Assembly: GCA_024516035.1 (NCBI GenBank)
Contig: CM044964.1
Location: forward strand, 22,673,806 to 22,737,805
DNA from: Bactericera cockerelli
Lineage: Eukaryota > Arthropoda > Insecta > Hemiptera > Triozidae
Length of the DNA: 64,000 nt
Direction of reading: 5' to 3'
In this document: positions 20,151-30,765 of the stretch, one piece after another
How the letters are laid out: each line of letters opens with the position of its first letter
Numbering within the stretch: position 1 is the stretch's first letter
Notes under the pieces: generated by a model
What the model was told of the DNA's origin: nothing
Database searches by the model: none
The model's input: only the letters and a program-made list of their open reading frames with translations
Translations under genes and position numbers: made by a program

Positions 20151-20265
20151 CCAGATTTTACAGCAGGATTGATCTTCCTTAAGCCAGCCTTGTTTAAGAA
20201 CCCAAAGATTGGTGTTGGTTGTACTGACAAAGGTGGTGTTATTAATTCATTGATGTTCAGAGGAA

Positions 20266-20362
20266 GGTAGTTATCATATTTGTGTTAATCACTGTCGTGA
20301 TGTCACAACTACTCAAACAGTTTTACTTTTAATCTACACTGAAACCGGAACTTAAACCGGAG
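20266..20362 (-). repeat. SINE-B fragment
   Basis: ATCATATTTGTGTTAATCAC, GTGATGTCACAACTACTCAA and CACTGAAACCGGAACTTAAA match the body of SINE-B; the tRNA head is missing. Confidence 0.6.
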
Positions 20363-20394
20363 TTCACAATAGCTCTGATTTAATAGGATTTGAT

Positions 20395-20605
20395 GTACAA
20401 ACTGGTATTCAAGTGGTTAACGCGATAGTCTGGCGATCCAGGTAGCGTAGGGATCCGTTGGTTTGAATCCCACCCAGTACATGAATTTTTCCTCATTAAT
20501 TTGAGTTTGTAACCCCACAAAATAATACGACTCTGAGGGTTAGGTGATAGAAAATGCTTTGAGCATCCTCGCCTCTTGGTTACCTTCCATTAAAGATTAT
20601 TATTA
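20395..20605 (+). repeat. SINE-C, tRNA-headed
   Basis: TATTCAAGTGGTTAACGCGA (A box), GTTGGTTTGAATCCCACCCA (B box), then a body with GACTCTGAGGGTTAGGTG and an ATT microsatellite end. Other copies are at 27712, 46622, 49005 (minus) and 62386. Confidence 0.75.
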
Positions 20606-20629
20606 TACATGGAAATGACCTGACCTCAG

Positions 20630-20725
20630 TAACTTGATCGATAAGACGGGGGACTTGTAACCTGGAGGTCGGTGGTTCAAGTCGCGAGTTAAGAAAAAAT
20701 TTAGTGAAGCGAGTTTTGTGACACA
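20630..20725 (+). repeat. SINE-B, tRNA-headed
   Basis: GACCTCAGTAACTTGATCGA and GGTCGGTGGTTCAAGTCGCG are the A- and B-box regions, followed by AAATTTAGTGAAGCGAGTTT. The end is truncated near 20725. Confidence 0.7.
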
Positions 20726-21545
20726 AACAAAATAATTTTATATAAACGCCCGTTTTTATATTAGGTATATCGCACCCTTAGTATTATATCATGACATGTC
20801 AAAAAAGTGTTTTTTTTGGGAAATGACAAAACAAAGTTTGAATGTTTATAATTTCAGAACGGTTTGCCCAATTTAAATGAAAAGTATCTTGAAGGAAAAT
20901 ATGAAGTGTTGTTGTTCATTTTTAATGAAATTTCAAATTTTTTATTTTTACGTATTATGAAATAATTTAGTTTGAAAATTATTGGTTTTGATATGTCACA
21001 CTCTATTGTATTGAATTTTATTATTTTTTGTGAAAAACTGTAACATTTGAATATATCTTTTTTTAACACAAAAACCCAAGAATTATTATGAGATATGTCA
21101 AAAATGGCTCATATTTGTCTCATTTTAGCACAAAATTCAATTTTCATTTTCGTACTTGTAACATTGTAAGTATATTTGTATCACAAAAAGATTGTGATTA
21201 TAGGGTATACACAACCACACTTCTGTCCGTTCCTCTTTTTTTATACCTTGTAGCTATTAATTAAGAACATCCTGGAACAAATAAAAACTAATATTATTAC
21301 AAAGAAAATCAAATTTGTAACTTTTGTTTTTGAAATAACTACAAATAAAGAAATAAAATGGCTTTTTACATAAGAGTACTAATCAGATAGTTTTAATATT
21401 TCACTTTGATTTTTTTAAAAATTTTCCTACTTAAGAAAAAAAAAAAAAAAACATTAAACCAAAACAATATATTGTATACTTCATTTTGAAAGCATTTTCC
21501 AATCTACCAGTTACCGACTTTTGTAGAAAACGACCTTTGAGTTTT

Positions 21546-22190
21546 AGGGCATGTGACCTAATTGTAATGTCATGTGACCCAGTTGTAATATCCTACTAAA
21601 TTTGATAATGTTGCTGTTAAGAAATGAAAAGAACAATGTAATTTTTGTGGCAAATTCAAAACAAAGCCTTTTTTACTTATTTTTTTAATTAGATCTTTTT
21701 AAACTATTGTACTAGACCTACTTTATATCCCAGTTATTTTGTCACAACTGGGTCACATCAACTGGGTCACACATTTACAACTCGGTCACTCATAAAATGT
21801 GACCTTGTTGTACGTGACCCAGTTGTAAAAATAAACATTTTCATTTTTTTAATTTTAAAATTGATTTTAACTTTAAAAAGGTAATTGAAATTTTAAAATA
21901 ACTAATATTTTACACTTATTAAAAAAAAAGAAAAAAGAAAGAAAAATAATTAATAACGAAAAAAACTATGTGACCTAGTTGTTAATCATGATCGAAATAT
22001 TTAACTTACCAAAAATTAATTCAGAGAAAAAACACTAAAACGTATGATGTTCTCATCAAAAATGTTACTGGCCAGCTAAACTGATCCCTGTGCTTCAATG
22101 AGCAATCTCAAACATAACGAAAACTTGTTTTCTTTTGTCTCCTACTCAAATCACTTGTTGAACAAATAGTTGTGACCCAGTTGTACGAAT
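21546..22190. repeat. Interspersed GTGACCCAGTTGTA motifs in both orientations
   Basis: Variants of GTGACCYAGTTGTA occur at about 21552, 21574, 21821, 21970 and 22171, and the complement ACAACTGGGTCAC at about 21745 and 21759, with partial forms between. Spacing is irregular. This looks like a cluster of protein-binding sites within the 3-kb element. Confidence 0.7.
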
Positions 22191-22596
22191 TTTGAAAGAC
22201 TAATTTTCAATCAAGAAAATCGTTTGGAAAAAATAATGAATTTTATGATACCATGAAATTCGCATTTTAATTACTCTTCTAAAAGTATTTGATTACAAAT
22301 TTTTAAAAAAAATATTATACACAAAAAAAAATTATTACGTATAAGATTTCAAAATAGTGTCGGGGACATGAGACCCAGCATGTATTTCGAGTACATTGAA
22401 GACTTAAAACGATCCAAATTCTTATTATATGATATATTTTTTGCTCTGGGTATGTTAAAAAAATAATTCTCTATCATTAATTGGTTGCAAAATTATCGGA
22501 AAGCACTAAACCACAAAGAAAAACAGAAGTGACAAAAATACTAAAACTATCTGATCAGTGCTCATAAGACACAACAATTGTAATAAAGAACACCAG

Positions 22597-23349
22597 TATC
22601 AATTCTTATACCTAGCATGAGTAACAATACTTATACCTAGCACGAGTAACAATTCTTATACCTAGCATGAGTATCAATTCTTATACCTAGCATGAGTATC
22701 ACTTCTAGTACCTAGCATGAGTAACAATTCTTATACCTAGCATGAGTAACAATACTTATACCTAGCATGAGTAACAATTCTTATACCTAGCATGAGTAAC
22801 AATTCTTATACCTAGCATGAGTATAATTCTTATACCTAGCATGAGTATCACTTCTTATACCTAGCATGAGTATCAATTCTTATACCTAGCATGAGTATCA
22901 CTTCTAGTACCTAGCATGAGTAACAATTCTAGTACCTAGCATGAGTAACAATTCTTATACCTAGCATGAGTAACAATTCTTATACCTAGCATGAGTATCA
23001 CTTCTTATACCTAGCATGAGTAACAATACTTATACATAGCACGAGTAACTATTCTTATACCTAGCATGAGTATCACTTCTAGTACCTAGCATGAGTAACA
23101 ATTCTAGTACCTAGCATGAGTAACAATTCTAGTACCTAGCATGAGTAACAATTCTAGTACCTAGTATGAGTAACAATTCTTATACCTAGCATGAGTAACA
23201 ATTCTTATATCTAGCATCAGTAACAATTCTTATACCTACCATGAGTAATAATTCTTATACCTAGCATGAGTATCACTTCTTATACCTAGCATGAGTAACA
23301 ATTCTTATACCTAGCATGAGTAACAATTCTTATACCTAGCATGAGTATA
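22597..23349 (+). repeat. 25-bp minisatellite, about 30 copies
   Basis: The unit ATACCTAGCATGAGTAACAATTCTT repeats head to tail with variants (TATC for TAAC, CTAGT for CTTAT, ACTT for AATT). Some higher-order order is visible where CACTTCTAGTACC units cluster. It lies inside the 3-kb inverted-repeat element. Confidence 0.95.
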
Positions 23350-23967
23350 CGGACAACTAGAAAAAATCATATAATGGGTTTTTGGTAAAAAGAAAGATAT
23401 CACACTAAAAAAAACTAGTTCTGAAAAGGTTATGTCGAAAAATCAGAAATATTTTTTTGTTTAGAAAGTAACAAATCGAAACTTACGTCTTTGTTATGGT
23501 CTTCAACTACAGATCCTCACTCTTTGATAGCTGAGGCACGACTGAAGGGAGATGTTCTGTTTTTGACCAAACTGATTCTTCAAATATCCCCGAAATCAAA
23601 ACCATAACTGACGTCATAACTTTTCAATGGGTGGGGATAGAGATGTTATTGTTTTCTTATAAGAAAGAGCGTATTTTTTTACATACCGTAGCATCAAAAT
23701 CTCAAAATCCGATTTTTTTGAGATGTCATGTTATAATACTAAGGGTGCGATATGCAAACAGCAGTAAAAGTTCGTGTACTTCAACTATTGGTGAGTTGGT
23801 GACTGATGATGCTGGCATTCCGCTGGTGCAATATTGAAGTATGCTGTACAATACAAGTTGCCTGGAGCATGCTAGAAGAAACTCTGTTACTAAACATTTT
23901 TTATTGAAACTCTTGATGGTTTTTTAGTAAAGCAAATTTGAGTAAGTTTTACCATTATCACAAATGT

Positions 23968-24035
23968 GATTAAGGTTTGTGTGAAAGAGATTGCCGTAGG
24001 CAATAATCCCAAACCTTTATTAAGGACATGTTTTT
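23968..24035 (-). repeat. Short retroposon tail family with GGGCGGGG-type box
   Basis: GGAAAGAGATTGCCGTAGGCAATAATCCC-type sequence, as at 6953 and 16052, followed by an AT-rich tail and ending near the Helitron-like element. Confidence 0.5.
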
Positions 24036-24303
24036 TATAATAAGTTTAACTATATTTGTAATCATTATTTATCCTGTAATTTTTTTTCTCAAAACATTAA
24101 AAAAAAATTATATAGAAAAAATTTACAAAAGTTAAGCAATATTCTATCATTAATCTACTCTTCCCATTCTTGCACAATATTCACAGCTTCACACTCAATC
24201 CCTCTGATCCTCCGTCTCGCTCCTCTCACTCTCATGGATACTGCTCTCACTATCGAAAATTGTTTTTTTAGGTACATATATGTCTTATTATATGTATAAT
24301 AAA

Positions 24304-24513
24304 CTAGCGGGCTGTCGCCCGCTACCTTTTTCGACAATGGCAGGTGTTGTAGTGGGAATTTTAAAAAATCCCGTCTTATTGCACATCTAGACTATAAGAC
24401 AAAGCTAACTACCAAATTTCAGCTTCCTAGGACTTACCAGTGCGGAGAAACAGTGATGAATCAGTGAGTGAGTCAGTCAGTCAGTGAGTGAAACTATCTT
24501 ATATAAGTATAGA
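24304..24513 (-). mobile_element. Helitron-like non-autonomous element (minus)
   Basis: On the minus strand it starts TCTATACTTATATAAG and ends in the hairpin GCGGGC-GACA-GCCCGC directly joined to CTAG. A second copy in plus orientation lies at 36878-37125. No target duplication is seen. A TC start, 3' hairpin and CTAG end are Helitron features. Confidence 0.65.
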
Positions 24514-24629
24514 TAATACTTGTATAGGTAATAATAATAATAATTAATATACATAGTAGATGATTAACACTAATATTAACACTAATCAGATCCACTGCTG
24601 TCATGGTTCTTTCACTATCTCTCATCTCG

Positions 24630-25641
24630 CTCTCAGAGCGTTAAGTATGATGAAGTTTTATCTGACCCTTTTGAAGTGCCCTCGGGCTGTCCTCAAGGTG
24701 GGCATCTATCTGGCCTCTTATTTATTATATTCATAAATGACCTCATGAGTGAGATGAGAGATGTCCATGGCTGGCTATATGCGGATGATTTTAAGGCTGC
24801 TAGAAGGGTGAGTGGTGCGTCGGACTGCGCGGCGCTGCAGGGTGCGCTAGATACTCTTGTGTCCTGGTGTGAGACAAATGGCATGAAACTCAATGTAAGC
24901 AAATGCTCTGTAATATCTTTCCATCGTAAAAAGTATCCCTTATCATTTGACTATTTCATCAATGGTATTAAACTGAACCGTGTCAACCAAATCAAAGATC
25001 TTGGAGTTCTATTAGACCAAGACCTCAGATTTAACTCCCATATCTCTAAAATAACATCTAACGCCTTTCGTAATCTGGGTTTTATCTATCGGAACTCCAA
25101 AGAATTCAGAAATCCGAACACATTCAGAACTCTCTATTGCTCATTAGTGAGACCAGGGTTGGAATACTGCTCAACACTTTGGTCTCCACATTATAACATC
25201 TGGATTGACGCAATAGAGAGTATACAGAAAAAGTTTATTCGGATTCTAAGGCACAAAGATAACTCAAATCAATACCTTTCCTACAATGACCTAATCGAAA
25301 AATATGATCTACTTCCTCTTAAACATCGTAGAGATATCATTGACATAATCTTTATCTTCAAAATTCTCAATTTCAAAATCAATTGCCCTGATATCCTACA
25401 ACGCATCAATCTCCGAACTAGAAGTAGATTTACACGCAATAAGGATACTTTTTCTATAAAGAAATGCAACACAAACATTGCTGAGCATGGCCCATTGATC
25501 AGATCATTGAAACTTTGTAATACAATTTGTAACCATCCCTACAATATTGATCTGTTCAATGAGATGCCTCATACATTGAAGGAAAACTTACATTTGCTAT
25601 TTGTCGAATACCGGTCACAAAGATCTGGATTACCTTATTAG
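24630..25641 (+). pseudogene. 5'-truncated LINE ORF2, endonuclease-type (Jockey/CR1-like): RT palm to C-terminus
   Basis: The frame enters from the 5' truncation (…YDEVLSDPFEVPSGCPQGG) and runs to TAG at about 25641. Visible are the SGCPQGGHLSGLLFIIFIND box, WLYADDFKAA (catalytic YADD), NVSKC, DLGVLLDQDLRF, a thumb region and a C-terminal tail ending YRSQRSGLPY, as in Jockey/CR1-type elements. The endonuclease and fingers are missing. The remaining frame is uninterrupted, so the truncation is recent or happened on insertion. The 3' UTR runs to about 25760, ending AT-rich. Confidence 0.8.
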
Positions 25642-25769
25642 TTTTAGTGTTTAGTATATATTAAACCAAGTATTAGATTTAAGTAAGATAAGTTAATTTT
25701 AAGTTAGGTAAATTTTATGTATGAATGGGTATTTCCCGTACACAATTATATATATAAAAAAAAATATAC

Positions 25770-26160
25770 TAAATGATTCTATTTTTCTTTTATAAATAGG
25801 TACCACATTGGTGTATTTCAAATTATATTTCAATTTTCAAGGATTATATTGTTTCAATGTTTCTTATTTATTTTTTGTTAGTTTTTAAAATATTTTTTTA
25901 ATATCTTGTATGGTGAATTCGAAGTCTGGTGTTTGTCGCACCCTGTTTTCTTGTTGGTGGGCTCCAGCCTGGCTCGTTGACAATAATCACCAGCTTCATA
26001 TTGCACGAACAGAAATATATAGACTATGTACATAATGCATACATAGTAATTATGTACTGTATTCCATGTGCCGTTGAAATGTTCTTATTTACATGGAACC
26101 ATAACAAGACTCAGGTAATTACAGGTGTTCCTGAACACCATGTGGACACAAAATAATTAG
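25770..26160. other. Spacer without a recognised gene
   Basis: AT-rich to 25920, then about 230 bp of mixed composition without domain support. Confidence 0.4.
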
Positions 26161-26181
26161 CAGCAAACATACAAACAAACA

Positions 26182-26775
26182 AAGACCAGATACCTATCCA
26201 CTTTGCTATAGACACACTAAAGAGAATATCTGACTTGTGTCTAGCTGGGGACGTTAAACAGTGAGAAGACCAGTGGCCTGCTGGAGGACTATAACAAAGA
26301 CCAGATAACTCCTATCCACTTTGCTATAGACACACTAAAGAGACTATCTGACTCGTGTCTAGCTGGGGGACGTTAAACAGGGAGAAGACCAGTGTCTTGC
26401 TAGAGGACTGTAAACAAAGAACAGATACCTATCCACTTTGCTATAGACACACTAAAGAGACTATCTGACTCGTGTCTAGCTGGGGGACGTTAAACAGGGA
26501 GAAGACCAGTGTCTTGCTAGAGGACTATAAACAAAGACCAGATACCTATCCACTTTGCTATAGACACACTAAAGAGACTATCTGACTTGTGTCTAGCTGG
26601 GGGGACGTTAAACAGTGAGAAGACCAGTGTCTTGCTAGAGGACTATAAACAAAGATTAGATACCTATCCACTTTGCTATAGACACATAAAGAGACTATCT
26701 AACTTGTGTCTAGCTGGGGGACGTTGAACAGTGAGAAGACCAGTGTCTTGCTAGAGGACTATAAGAGCTATAGGC
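26182..26775 (+). repeat. Minisatellite, unit about 117-120 bp, five copies
   Basis: The unit AAAGACCAGATACCTATCCA..TTTGCTATAGACACACTAAA..GTCTAGCTGGGGGACGTTAA..GAGAAGACCAGTGTCTTGCT repeats at about 26183, 26294, 26414, 26531 and 26650. Its second half (GCTGGGGGAC..TAAACAGGGAGAAGACCAG) matches the 38-bp unit of Repeat-H at 45081. Confidence 0.9.
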
Positions 26776-26879
26776 TAGAGAACTAGCCAACCCTTACAAG
26801 CCAGGTCAGCTTGCAATGTTAAAAGAGTTTTTTGTAATTTGGTTTTAACTTAATTTTCATCTGCATGGTCATATCACTA

Positions 26880-27095
26880 ACCTCCATTCGCAGGAAATTC
26901 ACGAAATTGCTTACACAATAACCTCACCCAGCCTGAGTTGGTCCAAATGCCAGAATCACAAAGATTCCACCTCACTGGACATTGTTTGCCTTCGGTGATC
27001 CTACGAGAACCGGTGCAGTCCCAAGGGTTTAATAGCTTGACAAGAAGGAACCCCACACGATGGTTGACCGCACATAGAAATATACGGACACCGCA
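26880..27095 (-). repeat. 5S rRNA-derived SINE (minus copy)
   Basis: The complement contains GGATCACCGAAGGCAAACAATGTCCAGTGAGG, a diverged 5S box (compare TCCGATCACCGAA..TTAAGCAGCGTCG of insect 5S rRNA), then TTCTGGC and CAGGCTGGGTGAGGTTAT. Related copies are at 33600, 33868 and 59860. Confidence 0.6.
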
Positions 27096-27139
27096 GGTGT
27101 TGCCAAGCTGGCTACAACAACAACTATCTAACCACAACA

Positions 27140-27420
27140 ACAACTATTGCCATGCGGAAGGTCCCGGGTTCAATCCCCAGTGCCGAAAAAATTTGTATTC
27201 TTAATTTAGTTACAGTTGTTTGTAAGGGATACCTTCCGGTGCGGTCGTGTTGACCCAGCACTTAAATGGGAAGTACTGTGTCACTTCTCGCCCATCAGAG
27301 GGGAGGCATACTTCGGCATGGGCAGGCTACAACACAGACCACAAGCGTCTACAGTAGCTCTTGTTTCATGACTACGAAATAAAAACGGCTGTGAAACACT
27401 CATCCTTTAAAAAAAACTGA
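27140..27420 (+). repeat. SINE-D, head truncated
   Basis: TGCGGAAGGTCCCGGGTTCA, ATACCTTCCGGTGCGGTCGT, GTGTCACTTCTCGCCCATCA and GTGAAACACTCATC match the SINE-D copies at 43115 and 48208. Confidence 0.75.
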
Positions 27421-27711
27421 AGTTTTTCTAGGTATATATTTGAGCCATTCAAAATGGAAATGCTGCTTGTATCATCGGTTCCCTTCGGGAAAGACGGTCA
27501 CTGGTAGAAGTTTTTTATGCATTAAAAATAAAACGTGAATATATTTATTATTTAAAAATAAAACCCTCCATTCACTTGGAATCTTAGTAGTTACACAGAG
27601 TTACTTTACCCTGCCTGGGTACAGCCTGGGCTGTTTTATACAAAAAAATACGCTATAACACTCCCTCCAGCTTTAGCCATGCCTGTTACAACAAGAACAT
27701 CTAGCGTCTGG

Positions 27712-27945
27712 TGCACTGGTATTCAAGTGGTTAACGCGTTGGTCTAGTAATCCAAGTAGTGGAGGGGTCAGTTGGTTCAATTCCCACCCAATGCATGAAT
27801 TTTTACTCATTTATTTGAGTTTATAACCACATTATAATGAGACTCTGAGGGTTAGGTGGTAGAAACTTGTTTAAGCATTAACTTCGCCTGGTGATTACCT
27901 TCCACCAAATAATTTTATTATTATTATTTTTTAAAATTGGGGGGT
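27712..27945 (+). repeat. SINE-C, tRNA-headed
   Basis: TATTCAAGTGGTTAACGCGT, GTTGGTTCAATTCCCACCCA, GACTCTGAGGGTTAGGTG, ending in ATTATTATTATT. Confidence 0.8.
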
Positions 27946-27982
27946 CTTTCCACCAGGCAATTTCTTTTTGTTTCAGAATAAG

Positions 27983-27989
<7 letters not shown>

Positions 27990-28013
<24 letters not shown>
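27990..28013. repeat. T homopolymer
   Basis: About 25 consecutive T. Confidence 0.8.
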
Positions 28014-28019
<6 letters not shown>

Positions 28020-28093
28020 TCCTAAGCAGGGTCAGTGTCCCCACTATGTACATATTGTACCTACATGTACAAAATATACATATAATATATATA

Positions 28094-29386
28094 CGAGGGC
28101 GGATCAAGAAGTACCCGTGTTTGAAAAACGAGTGCGAGATACTTACATTTTTGGGTTCTATTTTTCGACGTAGTCTCCTTTCAAGGCTACACACTTCTTC
28201 CAGCGATCCTGCCACTTTTTTAGCCCTTCCAAAAAGTAGCTCCCTTCGAACTCCTCAAAATAGCCCTTTGTCTGGCTTATGACGTCATCATTTGAACTGA
28301 ACCTCTTTCCACCGAGCCAAACTTTCAAGTTAGGAAACAAAAAATAATCGCAGGGGGCTAGGTCAGGTGAGTAAGGTGGGTGTGGCAATAATTCGTATCC
28401 AAGTTGATGGATTTTAGCAGCAACAATTCCAGATGAGTGAGCTGGTGCATTGTCATGGTGAAACAAGACTTTCTTTCTCGCCAAATGGGGGCGTGTCTCC
28501 TTCAATTTTGCATCAAATCGTGTCAATAACTCACTATAATATGCAGCAGTTATTGTTTTTCCTTTTTCCAAGAAGTCAATAAGAATAATTCCCTTTGCAT
28601 CCCAAAAAACGGTAGCCATGACTTTTCCGGCCGATTGGACCGATTTCGCCTTCTTTGGAGCAGATTCTCCAACCAAAGTCCATTCTTTTGACTGCTGTTT
28701 GGTTTCTGGGGTATAGTGATGTATCCAGGTTTCATCAACGGTCACAACTCGACGCAAAAAATCATCTGGATTGCGATTGAAGAGTTCTAAACTAGCCTTT
28801 GAACAATTCAGCCGAATTCGTTTGTTGTCAATTGTGAGCAATCGCGGCACCCATCGCGCCGATAGTTTTCTCATGCCCAGCTTATCATGAAGGATTTTAA
28901 AAACAGTTCCATATGAAATGCCCACACTCTCAGCTACTTCACGCACTTTTGTTCGGCGATCTTTGAGAATCATATCATGCACTTTTTCCACGACTTCCTC
29001 GGTACACACGTCTTCTGGGCGTCCTGGGCGGTCCTCGTCAAAAATGCTTGTGCGCCCTCGTTTAAATACATTAAACCAAAAGCGAACAGTGGTCATAGAA
29101 GGTGAAGAGCTCCCGTACACAGCATCTAACTTTAATTTTATCTCATCACATTTTTTCCCGTCCAAAAAAAGGAATCGAATAACTGCTCGGTACTGTTCTT
29201 TTTCCATATCACTCAACTATACGCAACACAACAACCTCAAGTGACCGATAAATGAAAACTAAGAGAGTAATCAGTTTCAAACTTTGGATGTGGTCATTTG
29301 AGATGTCATTCCATCAACAAGTATCAACAAGTTTCACCAATGATGTAACATGTCCCTAAACACGGGTACTTATTGATCTACCTACG
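28094..29386 (-). mobile_element. Complete mariner element with TA duplication
   Basis: TA at 28092-28093 and 29387-29388 flank inverted ends of about 29 bp (CGAGGGCGGATCAAGAAGTA / CGTAGGTAGATCAATAAGTA, then CCCGTGTTT). The 1,293-bp element carries one uninterrupted transposase frame. The two ends differ at a few positions, but the coding region is whole. Confidence 0.92.
28158..29216 (-). CDS. Mariner transposase, intact, DD34D
   Basis: 352 residues, the usual mariner length. The N-terminal half has two helix-turn-helix regions (about residues 5-50 and 75-115) that bind the inverted ends. Linker motif WVPRLL at about 122-127. The catalytic core has D161 in TVDETW, D255 in HHDNAPAH and D290 in YSPDLAPCDYF; 34 residues separate D255 from D290, the DD34D mariner signature. 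The enzyme cuts and pastes the element into TA sites in the nucleus. No stop or frameshift interrupts it, so recent or present activity is plausible. The start ATG is near the 5' end of the element, as is typical. The C-terminal 50 residues are ordinary for the family. Confidence 0.95.
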   Translation of the reverse strand: MSDMEKEQYRAVIRFLFLDGKKCDEIKLKLDAVYGSSSPSMTTVRFWFNVFKRGRTSIFDEDRPGRPEDVCTEEVVEKVHDMILKDRRTKVREVAESVGISYGTVFKILHDKLGMRKLSARWVPRLLTIDNKRIRLNCSKASLELFNRNPDDFLRRVVTVDETWIHHYTPETKQQSKEWTLVGESAPKKAKSVQSAGKVMATVFWDAKGIILIDFLEKGKTITAAYYSELLTRFDAKLKETRPHLARKKVLFHHDNAPAHSSGIVAAKIHQLGYELLPHPPYSPDLAPCDYFLFPNLKVWLGGKRFSSNDDVISQTKGYFEEFEGSYFLEGLKKWQDRWKKCVALKGDYVEK

Positions 29387-29410
29387 TATATTATATTTTA
29401 AGTCGGTATA

Positions 29411-29725
29411 AGGCCAGCCTCCGTGGCGCAACGGTTGTGACAACTACCCGTAGTCCACAGATCCTGAGGTCGATCCCCGGTCGGAGCAGATTTTTCATTG
29501 AAAATTCTGTTCCCTAAGTACATGTGAGGCATTTCCGTACCTACCCAGGCTGGGTGAGGTTAATGTGGGTAGCTGGTGCGATTTTCAGCAAATGGAGGGT
29601 AAACCCTCGTCCTAGTCCAGGACGTTAAATCAAATAGAATCGTTGGCATCCAGCCGTAAAAAAAATATCAAAACCAACCAACCTCAACCATGAGTTTGAA
29701 CAACGTCGACCTTGCTTAAGCGGGA
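29411..29725 (+). repeat. SINE-A, complete, tRNA-headed
   Basis: CCTCCGTGGCGCAACGGTTG (A box) and AGGTCGATCCCCGGTCGGAG (B box) head the element, then CCCAGGCTGGGTGAGGTTAA, GGACGTTAAATCAAATAGAA and AACCTCAACCATGAG to about 29725. This is the reference copy for the fragments at 5687, 14640 and 20088. Confidence 0.8.
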
Positions 29726-30320
29726 TAAGACAGAGTAAAAGAAGAAGACAAGATATATTATATAATAATTAATAACCCCATCGACATCGGTACTAAATTA
29801 ATTTTAAATAAGAGATGTCAATGAAAGAACTCATGTTTTCATTTCTTCCATTTCTTCAAAAATAGCTTCTGAAATACCATCTATGCCTAGTGCTTTCTTT
29901 TCTTCAAATTTATTTTCTATGTTTCGTAAAAAAATAATAAATTACTCACATCATGTTAGTGTGAATCGAATCACTGACTTCGCCCATGACACATTTCTCT
30001 GACATACCTCATAATTTTTGATGCCCATGTTATTTTCTTGTTTGATGTCTTTTTTTTATCGATAGATTTATTATTTTCTATGTGCCTCAGTGTTCGAGTG
30101 GTTTAGACGCTATATTAAGTTTTTTTTAAGTTTAAGGTTTTTTTTTTTATTATTATTATTACGATTAGCTAGGGAAATGAATTGTAAAATTAGTTAGTAC
30201 AGGTAAATATGCCAGTATATTGTTCAAATAAATAAATCATAATTATTATTTTGTGTTAATCCCTTCGTGATATCACAACTGTTATTTTTTATAAACATTA
30301 TAAACAATTGGTACAAGCTT
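29726..30320. other. Spacer with fragments only
   Basis: No gene is seen. A SINE-B body scrap (TTGTGTTAATCCC..CGTGATATCACAAC) lies at about 30252-30282, and TTTATAAAC..ATTGGTACAAGCTTTATTTACA at about 30289-30328 is shared with 42630. Confidence 0.45.
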
Positions 30321-30324
30321 TATT

Positions 30325-30760
30325 TACAAATTACTTCCGAAAAATTTCTAATGTTAGAAATCGGAAAAATATTGCGTTCATTTTTGTAAAAAAAAAAGTA
30401 AATATTCTTTTGCTCCGATTTCAATTTTTTTTTTTTTTTTTTCATATGTCTGGACGTTTCATAACCTCCTGAGCAAGTTTGGTTTTGTGTTTGTCTGTCG
30501 GTCTGTTAAAAATATTCCTTGTAACGCGCAAATCTCGGAAACTACTCAACGGATTTTGATGAAATTTTGCACACATATAGGAGACGTTCTGTAGATGGTC
30601 CCATTTTAAATTTATCAAATATGTACTAGGGGTTCTGGGTGAAAAAGACCATGCGCCTGATTACTAACTTTTTACTTAAATGCTTATATCTTGTGAACGG
30701 TACACGCGATTTAAATGAAATTTTGTAAGTATATGCACATTATTGTTTTACATAGGCTAT
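30325..30760 (+). repeat. ACTTCCG-hairpin repeat family, longest copy
   Basis: TTACTTCCGAAAAATTTCTAATGTTAGAAATCGGAA forms a hairpin, followed by a poly-T tract, GGACGTTTCATAACCTCCTG, TTGTCTGTCGGTCTG and GGAAACTACTCAACGGATTT. Shorter copies are at 12755, 59020 and 60395. It has no coding capacity. Confidence 0.6.
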
Positions 30761-30765
30761 TTATA

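Larger units (their letters stand above)
20771..23749. mobile_element. 3-kb non-coding element with ATAT flanks and 40-bp inverted ends
   Basis: The left end CGCACCCTTAGTATTATATC is mirrored on the right as CGCACCCTTAGTATTATAAC (minus strand); the match continues through ATGACAT and the A-run. ATAT flanks both ends (20767-20770, 23750-23753) and could be a target duplication. Inside are a cluster of GTGACCCAGTTGTA motifs (21546-22190) and a 25-bp satellite (22597-23349). No transposase is encoded. The superfamily is unknown to me; 4-bp duplications occur in several. Confidence 0.7.

Noticed and set aside
22597..23349. Regular short repeats as a CRISPR array
   Set aside because: The units abut without spacers and the genome is a eukaryote; it is a minisatellite.
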